From Massilia agilis (lineage in GTDB: Bacteria; Pseudomonadota; Gammaproteobacteria; Burkholderiales; Burkholderiaceae_D): a stretch of DNA of 64,000 nucleotides. Position numbers and translations under genes: made by a program. Each line of letters opens with the position of its first letter. The first letter of the stretch is position 1. Of this stretch, positions 1-7,464 are shown in pieces. Below the pieces are notes generated by a model that searched no databases, had not been told where the DNA came from, and worked only from the letters and a program-made list of their open reading frames with translations. The stretch is taken from NCBI RefSeq assembly GCF_024756255.1, contig NZ_JANUHB010000004.1, forward strand, positions 62,001 through 126,000, read 5' to 3'.

Positions 1-375
1 CGTGGGGCCGCCGCCGGCGCCGCGCCGGGTGAGGGCGCGCACGCGCGCCTCGAGCTCGGACAGCGCGAACGGCTTGGCCATGTAGTCGTCCGCACCTAGG
101 TCCAGGCCGTTGACGCGCTGTTCGATGGAGTCGGCCGCGGTGAGGATCAGCACCGGCAGGAGCGAGCCGCGCGCGCGCAGGCGGCGCAGCACTTCGAGCC
201 CGGACAGCTTGGGCAGGCCAAGGTCAAGGATGAGCAGGTCGAATTCCTGGGTCGACAGGGCCGTGTCGGCATCCTGGCCGTTCTTGACGCAGTCGATCGC
301 ATAACCGGACTGGCGCAGCGAGCGGGTCAGGCCGTCGGCGAGCACGCTATCATCTTCGGCAAGTAAAATACGCAT
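1..375 (-). CDS. OmpR-family response regulator, N-terminal part (runs off the window)
   Basis: The start codon lies at 375 and the gene continues past base 1, so only about 125 residues of the receiver domain are visible. The N-terminus MRILLAEDD carries the acidic pocket. LLILDLGLP holds the phosphoacceptor aspartate, LILTAAD the conserved Thr/Ala switch region, and DYMAKPF the invariant lysine. The linker begins to turn into an RALTRR segment, typical of regulators that then carry a winged-helix OmpR/PhoB DNA-binding domain; that part is outside the window. The sequence style resembles the QseB/PmrA/TctD group, whose kinase gene usually lies downstream. The target genes cannot be told from here. 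Confidence 0.9.
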   Translation of the reverse strand, partial: MRILLAEDDSVLADGLTRSLRQSGYAIDCVKNGQDADTALSTQEFDLLILDLGLPKLSGLEVLRRLRARGSLLPVLILTAADSIEQRVNGLDLGADDYMAKPFALSELEARVRALTRRGAGGGPT

Positions 376-491
376 TTCGGAGCACCGGGTAGGGTGTGTG
401 ATTAGACCTGATATACCTCTGTATTGTGTTTGATTTGCCGCAACAACGCGAGCTTTGTCAAACACCCGGCAATTTGCGCTTGCAAACACTA

Positions 492-507
492 CTGTTTTTT
501 TATACAG
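492..507 (+). promoter_or_regulatory. LexA (SOS) box of recA
   Basis: The 16-mer CTGT-N8-ACAG is a perfect match to the LexA consensus of Gram-negative bacteria. The flanking TA on both sides extends the dyad to 490-509. It lies 75 bases before the recA start. A plausible promoter overlaps it (TTGCAA at 480-485, then TACAGT at 503-508 with a 17-base spacer), so bound LexA would block RNA polymerase. That recA is under SOS control is established for the family; the promoter elements are inferred. Confidence 0.9.
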
Positions 508-581
508 TACCGCCTGTGATGACGCGCGGCCGTTTTTGCGCTTTCCCAGCGACCTTGCCTTCTTCTGACTGAAAGAAAATT

Positions 582-1661
582 ATGGACGACAAAAAATCCG
601 CAGTAAATGCTTCCGAAAAGAGCAAGGCGCTGGCCGCCGCTCTGGCACAGATCGAAAAGCAGTTCGGCAAGGGCTCGGTCATGCGCATGGACGCCAATGC
701 GCCGGTCGAAGAAGTGCAAACCGTGTCCACCGGCTCGCTCGGCCTGGACATCGCGCTGGGCGTGGGCGGCCTGCCGCGCGGGCGCATCGTCGAGATCTAC
801 GGTCCCGAGTCGTCCGGTAAAACCACGCTGACCCTGCAGACCATCGCGCAAATGCAAAAGCTGGGCGGCACCTGCGCCTTTATCGACGCCGAGCACGCGC
901 TGGACGTCACCTATGCCCAAAAACTGGGCATCAACCTGTCCGAGCTGCTCATTTCGCAGCCGGACACCGGCGAGCAGGCGCTGGAAATCACCGACGCGCT
1001 GGTGCGCTCGGGCTCGGTGGACCTGGTGGTCATCGACTCGGTCGCCGCGCTCACCCCGCGCGCCGAGATCGAAGGCGACATGGGCGACGCCTTGCCGGGC
1101 CTGCAGGCACGCCTGATGTCGCAGGCGCTGCGCAAGCTCACCGCCTCGATCAACCGCACCAACACCCTGGTCATTTTCATCAACCAGATCCGCATGAAGA
1201 TCGGCGTCATGTTCGGCAACCCGGAAACCACCACCGGCGGCAATGCGCTCAAGTTCTACGCATCGGTGCGCCTGGACATCCGCCGCACCGGCTCGATCAA
1301 GTCGGGCGACGAGGTGATCGGCAACGAAACCAAGGTCAAGGTCGTCAAGAACAAGATCGCCCCGCCGTTCAAGGAAGCCCACTTCGACATCCTGTACGGG
1401 GAAGGCACCTCGCTGGAAGGCGAAATCCTCGACCTGGGCGCCGACAACAAGGTCATCGAGAAGTCCGGTTCGTGGTACAGCTACAACGGTGAGCGCATCG
1501 GCCAGGGCAAGGACAACGCCCGCCAGTTCCTGAAGGAGCGCCCGGCGCTGGCGCGCGAGATCGAAAACAAGGTCCGTGCCGCACTCGGCGTGCGCGAGCT
1601 GCCGCCGGTGGAAGAAGACGGTGGCAAGCCCAAGCTCAAAGCCGTCGGCGCCGACGAGTAA
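582..1661 (+). CDS. recA: Recombinase RecA
   Basis: This 359-residue protein is the ATP-dependent strand-exchange protein of homologous recombination and the co-protease that triggers LexA self-cleavage. Walker A is seen as GPESSGKTT near residues 70-78. The family signature [14 protein letters not shown] and the DNA-binding loop region around [20 protein letters not shown] are intact. The length fits the usual 340-360, and the C-terminus is acidic as expected. A perfect LexA box lies upstream. The stop codon is followed after three bases by a REP-like repeat and then recX, the usual partner gene. Confidence 0.99.
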   Translation: MDDKKSAVNASEKSKALAAALAQIEKQFGKGSVMRMDANAPVEEVQTVSTGSLGLDIALGVGGLPRGRIVEIYGPESSGKTTLTLQTIAQMQKLGGTCAFIDAEHALDVTYAQKLGINLSELLISQPDTGEQALEITDALVRSGSVDLVVIDSVAALTPRAEIEGDMGDALPGLQARLMSQALRKLTASINRTNTLVIFINQIRMKIGVMFGNPETTTGGNALKFYASVRLDIRRTGSIKSGDEVIGNETKVKVVKNKIAPPFKEAHFDILYGEGTSLEGEILDLGADNKVIEKSGSWYSYNGERIGQGKDNARQFLKERPALAREIENKVRAALGVRELPPVEEDGGKPKLKAVGADE

Positions 1662-1664
1662 GGC

Positions 1665-1697
1665 GTAGGGTGGGCGGATTTCCGCCCACGCGTTCAA
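1665..1697 (+). repeat. REP-like element, family 1, single copy between recA and recX
   Basis: A 33-base element begins GTAGGGTGGGC and continues through an imperfect hairpin (GGGCGGA/TCCGCCC) to GCCCACGCGTTCAA. The same sequence recurs at 32410-32442 and, slightly diverged, at 63771-63803, with inverted partners at 32490-32520 and 63821-63854. Here it fills almost the whole recA-recX gap and ends one base before the recX ATG, so recX has no separate Shine-Dalgarno sequence outside the repeat. Confidence 0.85.
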
Positions 1698-1698
1698 C

Positions 1699-2154
1699 AT
1701 GCCCCAACTGAGCCTCAAAGCGCGCGCCCTGCGTTACCTGTCGACGCGCGAGCACAGCCGGCTCGAGCTTGGCCGCAAGCTGGCGCGCTACGCCGAGGAG
1801 GGCGAGGACGTCGAAGCCGTGCTCGACTTCCTCGAGAAGAACAACTGGCTGTCGCAGGAGCGTTTTGCCGAAGCGCTCGTGCACCGCAAGGCCGGCCGCT
1901 ACGGCAACAGCCGCGTGGTCGCCGAACTGCAGAACCACGGCGTGGGCGGCGAAGCCCTGGCCGAGCTCAAGTCCGGGCTGGCCGAAACCGAGCTCGCGCG
2001 CGCCAAAGAAGTCTGGCGCCGCAAGTTCGGCAAGGTGGCACAGGACGCCGCCGAGCGCGCCAAACAGATGCGCTTCCTGCTGCAGCGCGGCTTTTCGCAG
2101 CGGGCCGTGCGCGCCGCCATGCAGGGCGGCGCGGACGAAGACGACGCGGGCTGA
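1699..2154 (+). CDS. recX: Regulatory protein RecX
   Basis: This 151-residue protein modulates RecA: RecX proteins bind in the groove of the RecA filament and limit its extension. It has the three-helix repeats of the family, with [16 protein letters not shown] at the N-terminus and [16 protein letters not shown] in the middle, the latter matching the conserved D/N-x-R/E-F-A core. Length and position directly behind recA are typical. The ATG at 1699 is chosen because it gives the usual betaproteobacterial N-terminus. It is preceded by a REP-like repeat rather than by a recognisable ribosome binding site, so translation may depend on coupling to recA. Confidence 0.96.
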   Translation: MPQLSLKARALRYLSTREHSRLELGRKLARYAEEGEDVEAVLDFLEKNNWLSQERFAEALVHRKAGRYGNSRVVAELQNHGVGGEALAELKSGLAETELARAKEVWRRKFGKVAQDAAERAKQMRFLLQRGFSQRAVRAAMQGGADEDDAG

Positions 2155-2523
2155 ACACAGCCAGCGTCGTGGGCAGTTGCAGGACCAAGCGCGGAGCGCC
2201 ATCCGCCGCACGTCTAACCCGCGTGCTCCTCACCGCAGATGGCGCTGCGCGCTTGGGCTTGCTTTCCCTTCCATCGGCCGTGGCTGGCCCGTCCGGGCCG
2301 GCTGCCGCGGCCAGTCATCCGCTCGAGGCGAACTCAGGTATTCACGATCGCGTTGCCTGCTTGGCAATTATCGAATGCTGCAGTGCAGCCAGTCGCAAGC
2401 ATGTGCTAAACTTTCGAGGTTTCAGCAGCGCCGCATGAGCGGTAGTTGCCGTAGAAGCTGCGGCAACGTGCATCAGGCACACGGCTGCGTAATTTATCGC
2501 CGCATTCCCGGCACTTGGTTTTT
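2155..2523. other. Gene-free stretch between recX and the DUF2889 gene
   Basis: About 370 bases without a convincing coding sequence. Near its end, at 2404-2412, is an extended -10-like element (TG-N-TAAACT) that could drive the following gene and possibly sucCD; no good -35 is visible. No repeat copy or tRNA was recognised. Confidence 0.4.
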
Positions 2524-3087
2524 ATGCCCCTGTCTTCTCCCGTCCCGCGCCAGCTCCGGCACACGCGCGCCATCACCGTTCAAGCGTACGCGCGCGAGGA
2601 CGGCCTGTGGGATCTCGACGCGTCCATCAGCGACGTCAAGGTCCGGGACATCCTGCTCGCCTCCGGCGTGCGCGAGGGCGGCAAGCCGGTGCACGACCTC
2701 AAGCTGCGGGTGACCATCGACCGCGAGCTCGTGATCGTCGATGCCGAAGCCGCATCCGATGCCGTTCCCTATCCTGGTTTTTGCGACACCATCGCCGACG
2801 CCTACAAGAAACTGATCGGCTTGTCGCTGATGAAACATTTCCGGTTGCACCTGAAGGATCGCCTGTCCGGCGTGCTCGGTTGCACCCATCTCACCGAACT
2901 GGCGCAGGTCCTGCCGACGGCGGCGATCCAGGCTTACGCCAACGACGTGTTCCAAACCCGCGACGGCGTGGACGAGGACGGTGCCGAGCGCCCGTTCCAG
3001 ATCGACCGCTGCCACGCATTGCGTGCCGATGGCCCGGCCGTGGCCAAGTTCTACCCGCGCTGGGTGGCCAAGCCCGTGACCAGTTAG
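2524..3087 (+). CDS. DUF2889 family protein
   Basis: A soluble protein of 187 residues with no signal peptide or membrane segment. The conserved core is recognisable: an N-terminal R-x-I-T-V-x-A-Y-x-R-E-D-G-L-W-D-x-D-A strand region, then VRDILLASG, LRVTIDRELVIVDAEA and a C-terminal segment with HLTEL. This matches the DUF2889 family of proteobacteria, whose function is unknown. The ATG at 2524 is preferred to an upstream in-frame TTG at 2515. It sits 59 bases upstream of sucC on the same strand and could be cotranscribed, but the sequence gives no evidence of a role in the TCA cycle. Confidence 0.85.
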   Translation: MPLSSPVPRQLRHTRAITVQAYAREDGLWDLDASISDVKVRDILLASGVREGGKPVHDLKLRVTIDRELVIVDAEAASDAVPYPGFCDTIADAYKKLIGLSLMKHFRLHLKDRLSGVLGCTHLTELAQVLPTAAIQAYANDVFQTRDGVDEDGAERPFQIDRCHALRADGPAVAKFYPRWVAKPVTS

Positions 3088-3146
3088 GCGTCGCGTTTTT
3101 TCGATTTCAACCTTAATCAGACCTGTAAGAGGGAAGGGAAGACAGC

Positions 3147-4316
3147 ATGAAAATCCATGAGTATCAAGGCAAAGAAATCCTCCGGAAGTTCGGAGTGACC
3201 GTTCCGCGCGGCATTCCGTGCATGTCGGTGGACGAGGCCGTGAAAGCAGCTGAACAGCTGGGCGGCCCGGTCTGGGTAGTCAAGGCGCAGATCCATGCTG
3301 GCGGCCGCGGCAAAGGCGGCGGCGTGAAAGTGGCCAAATCGCTCGAGCAGGTGCGCGAATACGCGAACCAGATCATGGGCATGCAGCTGGTCACCCACCA
3401 GACCGGCCCGGAAGGCCAGAAAGTGCGTCGCCTGCTGATCGAAGAAGGCGCCGACATCAAGAAGGAACTGTACGTGTCGATGGTCACCGACCGCGTCTCG
3501 CAGCGCGTGGTGCTGATGGCCTCGTCGGAAGGCGGCATGGACATCGAGGAAGTGGCCCACTCGCACCCGGAAAAGATCCACAACGTCGTGATCGACCCGT
3601 CGATCGGCCTGACCGACAAGGACGCCGATGACATCGCCCGCAAGATCGGCGTGCCGGAAGGCTCGATCGCCGACGCGCGCAAGAACCTGCAAGGCCTGTA
3701 CAAGGCGTACTGGGAAACCGACGCTTCGCTGGCCGAAATCAACCCGCTGATCCTGACCGGCGACGGCAAGGTCATCGCACTGGACGCCAAGTTCAACTTC
3801 GACTCGAACGCCCTGTTCCGTCATCCGGAAATCGTCGCCTACCGCGACCTGGACGAAGAAGATCCGGCCGAAGTCGAGGCATCGAAATTCGACCTGGCTT
3901 ACATCTCGCTCGACGGTAACATCGGCTGCCTGGTGAACGGCGCCGGCCTGGCCATGGCCACCATGGACACCATCAAGCTGTTCGGCGGCGAGCCGGCCAA
4001 CTTCCTCGACGTGGGCGGTGGCGCAACGGCCGAGAAAGTGACCGAAGCCTTCAAGATCATGCTGAAGAACCCGGGCCTGAAAGCCATCCTGGTCAACATC
4101 TTCGGCGGCATCATGCGCTGCGACGTGATCGCCGAAGGCGTGATCACCGCGTCCAAGGCCGTGTCGCTGAACGTGCCGCTGGTTGTGCGCATGAAGGGCA
4201 CCAACGAAGACATCGGCAAGAAAATGCTGGCCGAATCCGGCCTGCCGATCATCTCGGCCGACACCATGGAAGACGCAGCGAAGCAGGTTGTGGCCGCTGC
4301 TGCTGGACAAGCCTAA
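3147..4316 (+). CDS. sucC: Succinate-CoA ligase (ADP-forming), beta subunit
   Basis: The 389-residue beta subunit of succinyl-CoA synthetase makes ATP and succinate from succinyl-CoA in the TCA cycle as a complex with SucD. The start [17 protein letters not shown] and the ATP-grasp segment [19 protein letters not shown] are diagnostic. The C-terminal CoA-ligase region contains [17 protein letters not shown]. Length agrees with E. coli SucC (388). A strong ribosome binding site (GAGGGAAGGGAAG) precedes the ATG. It is followed after 18 bases by sucD in an obvious operon. Confidence 0.99.
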   Translation: MKIHEYQGKEILRKFGVTVPRGIPCMSVDEAVKAAEQLGGPVWVVKAQIHAGGRGKGGGVKVAKSLEQVREYANQIMGMQLVTHQTGPEGQKVRRLLIEEGADIKKELYVSMVTDRVSQRVVLMASSEGGMDIEEVAHSHPEKIHNVVIDPSIGLTDKDADDIARKIGVPEGSIADARKNLQGLYKAYWETDASLAEINPLILTGDGKVIALDAKFNFDSNALFRHPEIVAYRDLDEEDPAEVEASKFDLAYISLDGNIGCLVNGAGLAMATMDTIKLFGGEPANFLDVGGGATAEKVTEAFKIMLKNPGLKAILVNIFGGIMRCDVIAEGVITASKAVSLNVPLVVRMKGTNEDIGKKMLAESGLPIISADTMEDAAKQVVAAAAGQA

Positions 4317-4334
4317 TTCGCGAAGGATAGAAAA

Positions 4335-5216
4335 ATGTCGATTCTGATTAACAAAGACACCAAAGTTATCACCCAGGGTATCACTGGCAAGACCGGCCAG
4401 TTCCACACCCGCATGTGCCGCGACTACGCGAACGGCCGTGAAGCCTTCGTGGCCGGCGTGAACCCGAAGAAAGCCGGCGAGGACTTCGAGGGCATCCCCA
4501 TCTTCGCCAGCGTCAAGGAAGCCAAGGCCGAAACCGGCGCGACCGTGTCGGTGATCTACGTGCCGCCCGCAGGCGCCGCCGCCGCGATCTGGGAAGCCGT
4601 TGAAGCCGAGCTCGACCTGGCAATCTGCATCACCGAAGGCATCCCGGTCCGCGACATGATGGAAGTGAAGGACCGCATGGCCAAGGCCGGTTCCAAGACC
4701 CTGCTGCTGGGCCCGAACTGCCCGGGCCTGATCACCCCGGACGAGATCAAGATCGGCATCATGCCGGGTCACATCCACAAGAAGGGCCGCATCGGCGTCG
4801 TGTCGCGCTCGGGCACCCTGACCTATGAAGCCGTGGGCCAGCTGACCGCGCTGGGCCTGGGCCAGTCGTCGGCAGTCGGTATCGGCGGCGACCCGATCAA
4901 CGGCCTGAAGCACATCGACATCATGAAGATGTTCAATGACGACCCGGACACCGACGCCGTCATCATGATCGGCGAGATCGGCGGCCCGGACGAGGCCAAC
5001 GCTGCTTACTGGATCAAGGACAACATGAAGAAGCCGGTGGTTGGCTTCATCGCTGGCGTCACCGCTCCCCCGGGCAAGCGCATGGGCCACGCCGGCGCGC
5101 TGATCTCCGGCGGCGCCGACACCGCGCAAGCCAAGCTGGAAATCATGGAAGCCTGCGGTATCAAGGTCACCAAGAACCCGTCGGAAATGGGCCGCCTGCT
5201 CAAGGCCATGCTGTAA
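4335..5216 (+). CDS. sucD: Succinate-CoA ligase (ADP-forming), alpha subunit
   Basis: The alpha subunit (293 residues) binds CoA through its N-terminal Rossmann domain (VITQGITGKTGQFHT) and carries the phosphohistidine in KRMGHAGALISGG near residue 250. The CoA-ligase signature GPNCPGLITP is present. Length and sequence are typical of SucD. It lies 18 bases behind sucC and is followed at once by a rho-independent terminator, so sucCD form the end of this transcription unit. Confidence 0.99.
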   Translation: MSILINKDTKVITQGITGKTGQFHTRMCRDYANGREAFVAGVNPKKAGEDFEGIPIFASVKEAKAETGATVSVIYVPPAGAAAAIWEAVEAELDLAICITEGIPVRDMMEVKDRMAKAGSKTLLLGPNCPGLITPDEIKIGIMPGHIHKKGRIGVVSRSGTLTYEAVGQLTALGLGQSSAVGIGGDPINGLKHIDIMKMFNDDPDTDAVIMIGEIGGPDEANAAYWIKDNMKKPVVGFIAGVTAPPGKRMGHAGALISGGADTAQAKLEIMEACGIKVTKNPSEMGRLLKAML

Positions 5217-5234
5217 GACCTTCCGGTCGTCTCG

Positions 5235-5262
5235 AAAAGGGAGCCTGCGGGCTCCCTTTTTT
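5235..5262 (+). terminator. Rho-independent terminator of sucCD
   Basis: AAAAGGGAGC and GCTCCCTTTT form a 10-base-pair inverted repeat around the loop CTGCGG, ending in a T-run. It begins 18 bases after the sucD stop codon. Confidence 0.9.
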
Positions 5263-5285
5263 CATCCGCCCTGCCGTTTGACCAA

Positions 5286-5322
5286 TGACAAACTTTGCCG
5301 AGGGCGCTGACAATTTTTGTCA
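5286..5322. promoter_or_regulatory. Candidate activator-binding sites upstream of the pilin promoter
   Basis: TGACAA occurs at 5286-5291 and 5308-5313 (22 bases apart, two helical turns). The second copy forms an inverted repeat with TTGTCA at 5317-5322 around a TTT spacer. The sites lie about 75-110 bases upstream of the sigma-54 element, where a bacterial enhancer-binding protein such as PilR would bind. The role is inferred from position and symmetry. Confidence 0.45.
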
Positions 5323-5395
5323 CTTATCGAACAAAAAATGTTCCGGAAATGGCCGCTTATTGCATATTCGGCAATAAATCGTCATACTTTCCCGC

Positions 5396-5411
5396 TGGCA
5401 CGGCAATTGCT
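5396..5411 (+). promoter_or_regulatory. Sigma-54 (-24/-12) promoter of the pilin gene
   Basis: TGGCAC-N5-TTGC at 5396-5410, followed by T, matches the sigma-54 consensus TGGCAC-N5-TTGC exactly. The GG and GC dinucleotides have the required spacing, and the pilin start lies 58 bases downstream. PilSR/sigma-54 control of major pilin genes is established in Pseudomonas and several betaproteobacteria. Confidence 0.9.
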
Positions 5412-5468
5412 CATAAGAAACCGTGGCAAGAAGCGGTGTCACCCAACCTTAACCTGGAGAGATGAAAA

Positions 5469-5903
5469 ATGAAATCGATGAAGATCGTTAAGAAAGCCCA
5501 AGCCGGCTTCACCCTGATCGAACTGATGATCGTGGTTGCGATTATCGGTATCCTGGCCGCCGTGGCAATCCCGGCCTACCAGGACTACGTCGCCAAGTCG
5601 AAATTCGCTGCTGCGCTGGCGGAAGTGTCGGGCGGTAAGACCGCCTATGACATGAAGATCATCGATGGCGTTGCTGCACCGACGGTGGCAGATGCCGGCC
5701 TGAAGACTCCGACCACCAACTGCGCCATGGACGTGGTCGCCAACGGCGGCGGCCTGAAGTGCACCATCCAAGGTGGCCCGGCAAGCGTGGCGACCAAGGT
5801 CATCACCCTGTCGCGCGCTGCCGACGGCGCGTGGACCTGCGGCTCGACCCTGGACGCAGCCGACAGGACGAAGATCGCTGGTACCAGCTGCACCGGTAGC
5901 TAA
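5469..5903 (+). CDS. pilA: Type IV major pilin (PilA/PilE type)
   Basis: A 144-residue prepilin. A short positively charged leader ends in Gly13, followed by the class IVa signature [13 protein letters not shown], with the +1 Phe that is N-methylated and Glu18 at +5. The hydrophobic spine helix runs to about residue 40. The globular domain has two cysteine pairs; Cys124 and Cys141 should close the D-loop. PilD processes such prepilins and they assemble into surface pili for twitching, adhesion and DNA uptake. A perfect sigma-54 promoter lies upstream and a terminator downstream. The ATG at 5478 is a possible alternative start within the leader. Confidence 0.97.
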   Translation: MKSMKIVKKAQAGFTLIELMIVVAIIGILAAVAIPAYQDYVAKSKFAAALAEVSGGKTAYDMKIIDGVAAPTVADAGLKTPTTNCAMDVVANGGGLKCTIQGGPASVATKVITLSRAADGAWTCGSTLDAADRTKIAGTSCTGS

Positions 5904-5941
5904 TTTGGAAGACTGCGGTGCGTGGCACCGCAATCACCAGA

Positions 5942-5976
5942 TTGCCGCTTGGTTCGCGCCAGGCGGCATTTTTTTT
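5942..5976 (+). terminator. Rho-independent terminator behind the pilin gene
   Basis: TGCCGC at 5943-5948 pairs with GCGGCA at 5963-5968 and is followed by eight T residues. A second small hairpin (TGCGGTGC/GCACCGCA around GTG) lies just before it. The arrangement separates the strongly expressed pilin from the following ligase gene. Confidence 0.8.
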
Positions 5977-6024
5977 ACCCATATCGAAGCGAGGCCGACG
6001 TTGCTTACGACAAGCGATAGCCGG

Positions 6025-7428
6025 ATGCCGGTTGCAATGCTGCTGTCCGCCGCCCTGTTCGCGAATTTCGCGGTGGTCGCTGGGCACGACTTCCAGCGTG
6101 TTGTCGAGATCGCCGCCCTGCTTTGTGCCGGGGCTTGGCTGCTGGCGTCGCGTTCGGACGTACCGGGCCGGCTGTTCGCCGGAGCGGTTGGCAAGACGCT
6201 CGCGGCGTTCTTCCTGTTCGGCCTGCTGAGCAGCGTCCTTGCACGCGAACCGCGTCTGGCCGCCTTCGAAACCTCGATATTTTTTCTGCTGTATGCCATC
6301 GCAATCGCCGCCGGCGCCGAGATCGCCAAGTGCGGACTGCCGGCATTGGTTCGGATCCTGCAGATCGTCGCCATCGCTGGGGTGCTGTACACGCTCAAGT
6401 TCTTCGTCGCCTACTTCGGCTCGTTCCATCTGGGCATTGCGCTGGAGGCCGACGATTTCACGCCGGGCTTCAGCAATATCCGTTTCTTCAATCACGTCCA
6501 GACCTCGACCTTGCCTTTGCTGGTCCTGCTGTGCAGCCTGACGCCGCGCACGTCCCGGCTGCGCTGGCTGTGGCTGGCCGTCACCGCCTACTGGTGGATG
6601 GCCTTGTACGCGACCACCGGGCGCGGCACTCTGGCGGGCATGGCCGCCGCCTGCGCCGCGGCCGCCTTCCTGCTGCGTGGCGCCGCCTTGCCTTACCTCA
6701 GGCAGGTCGCCTTGACCGCAATCCTCGGTGTAGTCGCTTACGTGGTGCTGCTCGTGATCGTGCCCGCGCTGCTCGGCGCGAAAGGAATCGGCGCCTTCGC
6801 GTTTGCCGTCGAGCGCACGGTAGCCAATCCGGCCTCCGGAAGAATGCCCCTGTGGCGCCAGGCCGTGACGCTGATCCTGCAGCACCCCTTGCTGGGTGTC
6901 GGGCCGATGCACTTTGCCCACTTTGGCCGCCCGGTGCACCAGGGTGCCCACCCCCACGACTGGCTGCTGCAGATCGCCAGCGAATGGGGCTTGCCGGCGC
7001 TGGTCTGCCTGCTGGCCGCGCTTTCGATCGCCCTGCGCGCGCTGGTGCGCGCGCCACGCCACGTCGATGCGCACGACCGGGACAACCGCGCCGTTGCCGC
7101 AGCCATGCTGGTGGGGGCGGTGGCGATCCTGGTGGACGGGCTGGTTTCCGGCGTCCTTGTCATGCCGCAGAGCCAGCTGGGGATCGCGCTGTACCTGGCT
7201 TGCGCGACCGGCTGGTACCGCACCGTCGTGCCGGCGACGCGGGTGTCGGGCGCCGGCAGGACCGCGCGCGTGGTGGGCGCCGTACTGTTTGTCGGCGCCA
7301 TGGCCGGGCTGGCGAACTTGCTGCCGGACGGGCTCGCACGCTTGCGCGCCGAGCCCTTGAGCCCGGCGCTCGAAGCCGTGAACGCGGGACCGTCGTGGCC
7401 CCGGCTGTGGAAGGAAGGTTATTTCTGA
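6025..7428 (+). CDS. O-antigen ligase family protein (WaaL/PglL type), possible pilin glycosylation ligase
   Basis: A polytopic inner-membrane protein of about 467 residues with roughly 10-12 hydrophobic segments. It shows the Wzy_C pattern: TGRGTLAG in the middle, then a large periplasmic loop with the HPHDWLLQIASEWGLPAL motif, whose histidine is functionally important in WaaL and PglL enzymes. Such enzymes transfer a lipid-linked glycan to lipid A core or to protein. Its place directly behind the pilin gene suggests a TfpO/PglL-type ligase that glycosylates pilin, as known for Neisseria and Pseudomonas; this is inference from context. The start is uncertain: ATG 6025 is used, TTG 6001 has a better upstream purine stretch. 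A strong terminator separates it from pilA. Confidence 0.85.
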   Translation: MPVAMLLSAALFANFAVVAGHDFQRVVEIAALLCAGAWLLASRSDVPGRLFAGAVGKTLAAFFLFGLLSSVLAREPRLAAFETSIFFLLYAIAIAAGAEIAKCGLPALVRILQIVAIAGVLYTLKFFVAYFGSFHLGIALEADDFTPGFSNIRFFNHVQTSTLPLLVLLCSLTPRTSRLRWLWLAVTAYWWMALYATTGRGTLAGMAAACAAAAFLLRGAALPYLRQVALTAILGVVAYVVLLVIVPALLGAKGIGAFAFAVERTVANPASGRMPLWRQAVTLILQHPLLGVGPMHFAHFGRPVHQGAHPHDWLLQIASEWGLPALVCLLAALSIALRALVRAPRHVDAHDRDNRAVAAAMLVGAVAILVDGLVSGVLVMPQSQLGIALYLACATGWYRTVVPATRVSGAGRTARVVGAVLFVGAMAGLANLLPDGLARLRAEPLSPALEAVNAGPSWPRLWKEGYF

Positions 7429-7431
7429 CGA

Positions 7432-7449
7432 CGGCGCGAGGCCGCGCCG
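7432..7449. terminator. GC-rich hairpin between convergent genes
   Basis: CGGCGCG-AGGC-CGCGCCG forms a perfect 7-base-pair stem between the ligase stop (7428) and the stop of the convergent peptidase gene (7465). There is no T-run, so it is only a possible terminator. Confidence 0.35.
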
Positions 7450-7464
7450 CCGGCCTCGCCCTGC

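Noticed and set aside
3117..5129. A 670-codon open frame on the minus strand across sucCD
   Set aside because: It is antisense to two certain genes, its translation is rich in His/Arg/Asp/Val with no family resemblance, and it arises from codon bias of the GC-rich genes.
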